Of a stretch of DNA of 64,000 nucleotides, positions 61,740-64,000 are shown one piece after another (position 1 is the first letter of the stretch; every line of letters starts with the position of its first letter). Origin of the DNA: Streptomyces endocoffeicus (GTDB taxonomy: Bacteria > Actinomycetota > Actinomycetes > Streptomycetales > Streptomycetaceae); NCBI RefSeq assembly GCF_016741935.1, contig NZ_JAERRG010000001.1:62001-126000 (forward strand), written 5' to 3'. Below the pieces are notes generated by a model. That model made no database searches. It was given only the letters and a program-made list of their open reading frames with translations, and was not told the origin of the DNA. A program made the position numbers and the translations under genes.

Positions 61740-62522
61740 ATGACCACAGCATCAGCCGACGGGCCGATCAAGGCCATCAGGACGGAACTCGCCGCCGAAC
61801 TCGGCGGATTGCCCTGGAACCCGCCGCGGCGCGTCGCCCTGGCCTGCCGGATCCTCGCGGGCGAGAAGCACTGCTTCGCACTTGCGGGCCAGGTCACGGC
61901 GCGCGCCGATCAGGACACCTTCTGGACGGTGCCCTGGAGTCCGGCCTTCGACGCGATCCGGCTTCGGGACGTGATCCGCATCGACGAGGATCTGAACCCG
62001 GTCGAGGGCACGGCCCAGCCCAACCCCGCCGTGCGGTTCCACTACTGGATCTACCGGGCCCGCCCGGAAGTCCAGGCCGTCGTGCACACCCATCCGCCGT
62101 CCATCTCGGCCCTCTCCATGCTGGGCAGGCCACTGGTCATCTCACACATGGACACCACACCCCTCTACGACGATGTGGCGTTCCTGGCGGACTGGCCCGG
62201 AGTCCCGGTAGCCGACCAGGAGGGGGAGCTCATCTCGACCGCGCTCGCGGACAAGAAGGCGATCCTGCTGGCGCACCATGGCTTGATCACGACCGGTCGC
62301 TCGGTGGAAGAAGCCACCGTATTGGCGCTGATGATGGAACATGCCGCCGCGCTCCAGATCCGCGCCGAGTCGACCGGCGGCACCATCGCCGCCATCCCGG
62401 ATGCCTTGGCTCGGGAGGCCCAGGAGTTCCTTCTCCAGCCCTCCATCATCGAAGCCACGTTCAGGTCGTTCGCCGACCGGATCCTTCGAGAGCATCCGAC
62501 GATGCTCGAGTATCGGGCGTAG
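61740..62522 (+). CDS. Class II aldolase/adducin-family protein
   Basis: The 260-residue protein has the zinc-binding pattern of class II aldolases (fuculose/ribulose phosphate aldolase type): VVHTHPPS near residue 122 and LAHHGLITTG near 182. The acidic catalytic position is less obvious. Such proteins cleave aldols or decarboxylate related intermediates. It follows the ALDH gene by 49 bases, with GGGAGA upstream of the ATG. It may generate an aldehyde that the ALDH oxidises. Confidence 0.85.
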   Translation: MTTASADGPIKAIRTELAAELGGLPWNPPRRVALACRILAGEKHCFALAGQVTARADQDTFWTVPWSPAFDAIRLRDVIRIDEDLNPVEGTAQPNPAVRFHYWIYRARPEVQAVVHTHPPSISALSMLGRPLVISHMDTTPLYDDVAFLADWPGVPVADQEGELISTALADKKAILLAHHGLITTGRSVEEATVLALMMEHAAALQIRAESTGGTIAAIPDALAREAQEFLLQPSIIEATFRSFADRILREHPTMLEYRA

Positions 62523-62629
62523 AACTCGTAGTCCTCCGGGGTGAAGGCCGACTTCACCGCGCACATTTCCGTGGTCGGCGCGCGGTGGTCGGCGCGCGGT
62601 GGTCGGCTTCTTGCCTCCGGCCCCGTCGG

Positions 62630-62735
62630 TGACGCCGCCCGGCCCGGCGATGTAGTGCTCCACGGCGCGCCTGAACAGTCCCTCCTGGGAGCTGTAGGTG
62701 CCGTAGAGGCTCGCGGACGACAGGCTTATCGACGG
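62630..62735 (-). pseudogene. tetR fragment (HTH region)
   Basis: Read leftward, the frame encodes ISLSSASLYGTYSSQEGLFRR and AVEHYIAGPG, the recognition helix and following segment of a TetR regulator, truncated on both sides. It lies divergent from an MFS gene whose promoter retains operator-like palindromes, so it is probably the dead cognate repressor. No other gene is seen in 62523-62866. Confidence 0.6.
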
Positions 62736-62779
62736 TACGGGGACGGCCGACGGAAGGCGCTGAGCACTCCCCAAAATAC

Positions 62780-62842
62780 GGATTGAACGATCCAGTTTTG
62801 ACTCCCGCGAGCCGCCGGTGTCAATATGGGATCGATCGATCC
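62780..62842 (+). promoter_or_regulatory. MFS promoter with two operator-like boxes
   Basis: A promoter is visible: TTGACT (62798-62803) and CAATAT (62822-62827), spacing 18. Operator-like boxes flank it: GGATTGAACGATCC (62780-62793) and the perfect palindrome GGATCGATCGATCC (62829-62842). Both boxes share outer GGAT/GATCC arms. Confidence 0.6.
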
Positions 62843-62866
62843 ATAAATGTCGAGGAGACGCCCCCC

Positions 62867-64000
62867 GTGGCCACCACATCTCTTGCCCCGCCCCCCACCC
62901 GTGCCCGGCAGGGCCTTCCCGTCCTGGCGCTGGCCATGATGGCCTGCACCGGATTCCTCGTGATCATGACTGAGACGCTGCCGGCCGGTCTGCTGCCTCA
63001 GCTGGCATCGGGACTCCAGGTCTCCGAAGGCGGCGCGGGCCAGTTGGTCAGCGCCTATGCGCTCGGCACGGTGCTCGCGGCGATCCCCGCGGCCGCGCTG
63101 ACCCGCGAGCTGCGACGGCGGGGCCTTCTGCTGGCCGGCCTCGGGGGATTCCTGGTGGCGAACGCCGTCACCGCCCTGGCGCCCTCCCTCACCCTCGCCC
63201 TGGCGGCCCGGTTCGTCGGGGGAGCCTTCTCCGGCCTGCTGTGGGGCATGCTCGCCGGTTACGCACGCCGCATAGCGGCACCCGAGCACGCCGGGCGGGC
63301 CCTGGCCGTCGCCATGGCCGGAACCCCGGTAGCACTGTCCGTCGGGACGCCTCTGGGGGCGTGGCTCGGCAGTACGCTCGGCTGGCGATGGTCTTTCGCC
63401 GCGATGTCATTGCTGGCGGCATTGATCATGATCACTGTCCGCGCCGTAGTGCCCGACGTCCCGGGACAGCGCGCACAGACGCAGCTGCCACTCCGGCGAG
63501 TGCTCACATTTCCCGGGGTGCCCACCATCCTGGTGGTCGTCTTCACATGGATGCTCGCCCACAACCTTCTCTACACCTATATCGCCCCCTACCTGCGGGA
63601 ATCGCACCTCCCGCTGCGCCCGGACCTCGCCCTGGTCGCCTTCGGCGTCGCCGCTCTCATCGGGATCTGGATCACCGGCCTGTTCATCGACCGTGCTCTG
63701 CGCGGGCTCACGCTGATGAGCGTGGCACTCTTTGCCGTCGCCGGGGCGATTCTCCTGGCCGCCCAGGGTTCTCTCTCCTTCGCGCTCCTCGCCATCGCTC
63801 TGTGGGGAGTCGCCTTCGGCGGCGCGGCAACCCACCTGCAAACAGCCATGGGCGCGGCCGCCGGTGAGAACGCTGATGTAGCGAACGCGATGCTCACGAC
63901 CGCTTTCAACGCCGCGATCTTCGGCGGTGGAGCCCTCGGGGCGGTCGTCGTCGACGGTCTTGGTGCCCGGACGCTTCCCGCAGTACTGGTCGCCCTCGCC
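62867..64000 (+). CDS. MFS transporter, partial (3-prime end outside window)
   Basis: GTG 62867 follows GAGGAG by nine bases. The 378 visible codons encode about 11-12 membrane segments of an AraJ/sugar-efflux-type MFS protein, with FLVIMTETLPAGLLPQLASGL at the first segment and RFVGGAFSGLLWGMLAGYARR after segment four. The family exports drugs, arabinose-like sugars or amino acids. The frame is open to the window end, so the C-terminus is missing. With its tetR remnant upstream, it may now be constitutively expressed. Confidence 0.88.
   Translation, partial: MATTSLAPPPTRARQGLPVLALAMMACTGFLVIMTETLPAGLLPQLASGLQVSEGGAGQLVSAYALGTVLAAIPAAALTRELRRRGLLLAGLGGFLVANAVTALAPSLTLALAARFVGGAFSGLLWGMLAGYARRIAAPEHAGRALAVAMAGTPVALSVGTPLGAWLGSTLGWRWSFAAMSLLAALIMITVRAVVPDVPGQRAQTQLPLRRVLTFPGVPTILVVVFTWMLAHNLLYTYIAPYLRESHLPLRPDLALVAFGVAALIGIWITGLFIDRALRGLTLMSVALFAVAGAILLAAQGSLSFALLAIALWGVAFGGAATHLQTAMGAAAGENADVANAMLTTAFNAAIFGGGALGAVVVDGLGARTLPAVLVALA

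Noticed and set aside
1..64000. Riboswitches, rRNA or tRNA genes
   Set aside because: No conserved riboswitch cores or tRNA cloverleaf signatures were noticed by eye; a covariance-model scan would be needed to exclude weak ones.

Overview
The window looks like a high-GC actinobacterial chromosome, most probably Streptomyces or a close relative. Coding regions are strongly GC-biased at third codon positions, GTG starts and apparently leaderless promoters are common, and the gene families are typical of that group (a GAF/PP2C/HATPase sensor phosphatase, a DUF4232 lipoprotein, XRE regulators, a Tat-exported FAD oxidoreductase). I see no rRNA, tRNA or replication functions. It reads as accessory catabolic territory.

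Positions 1-34600 form a patchwork of catabolic operons. A rightward set (HisD-like dehydrogenase, APC permease, ThuA-like protein, ThDP enzyme; 102-5627) converges on a leftward set (aldehyde dehydrogenase, SDR, GMC oxidoreductase, small G2DH3-like subunit, ETF beta and alpha; 11995-5861). Next comes a hydroxyproline-type module (ALDH 12382, DapA-family lyase 13971, FadR-type GntR 15075, proline-racemase-family enzyme 15974-17023). A small electrophile-response unit (NemR-like TetR plus PfpI/DJ-1 protein, 17558-18958) is inserted after it. A second APC permease, a second, paralogous GntR and a collapsed in-frame remnant of a second racemase gene follow, then a large SpoIIE-type phosphatase and a third permease with a second GMC/small-subunit pair. 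A 16-bp palindrome, TTRCC-N6-GGYMA, occurs nine times upstream of these genes and suggests one regulon run by the two GntR paralogues.

Positions 29373-43908 hold a choline-dehydrogenase-type GMC enzyme, its TetR regulator, an ALDH, an amidohydrolase, an S9 prolyl-oligopeptidase-type peptidase and a complete Dpp/Opp-type ABC importer, then an SMP-30 lactonase and a cupin. Related palindromes (TSGTAA-N5-TTACSA) precede the TetR gene, the peptidase and the importer. Together with the racemase and DapA modules this suggests, as inference only, uptake and degradation of proline- or hydroxyproline-containing peptides or related compounds.

Positions 44084-56290 are more miscellaneous: a LuxR regulator, a Tat FAD oxidoreductase, a one-spacer CRISPR remnant, decayed genes (PHP hydrolase, serine hydrolase, cupin, Tn3-type transposase), a LysR/EamA/YbaK unit, a lipoprotein, an SRPBCC protein, a nitronate-monooxygenase-like enzyme and an XRE/small-membrane-protein pair bracketed by a 15-bp direct repeat.

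Positions 56829-64000 hold a flavin monooxygenase/RidA operon, a TetR regulator with TTGGTCA-N-TGACCAA boxes, an ALDH/class II aldolase operon, a tetR remnant and an MFS transporter cut off by the window end.
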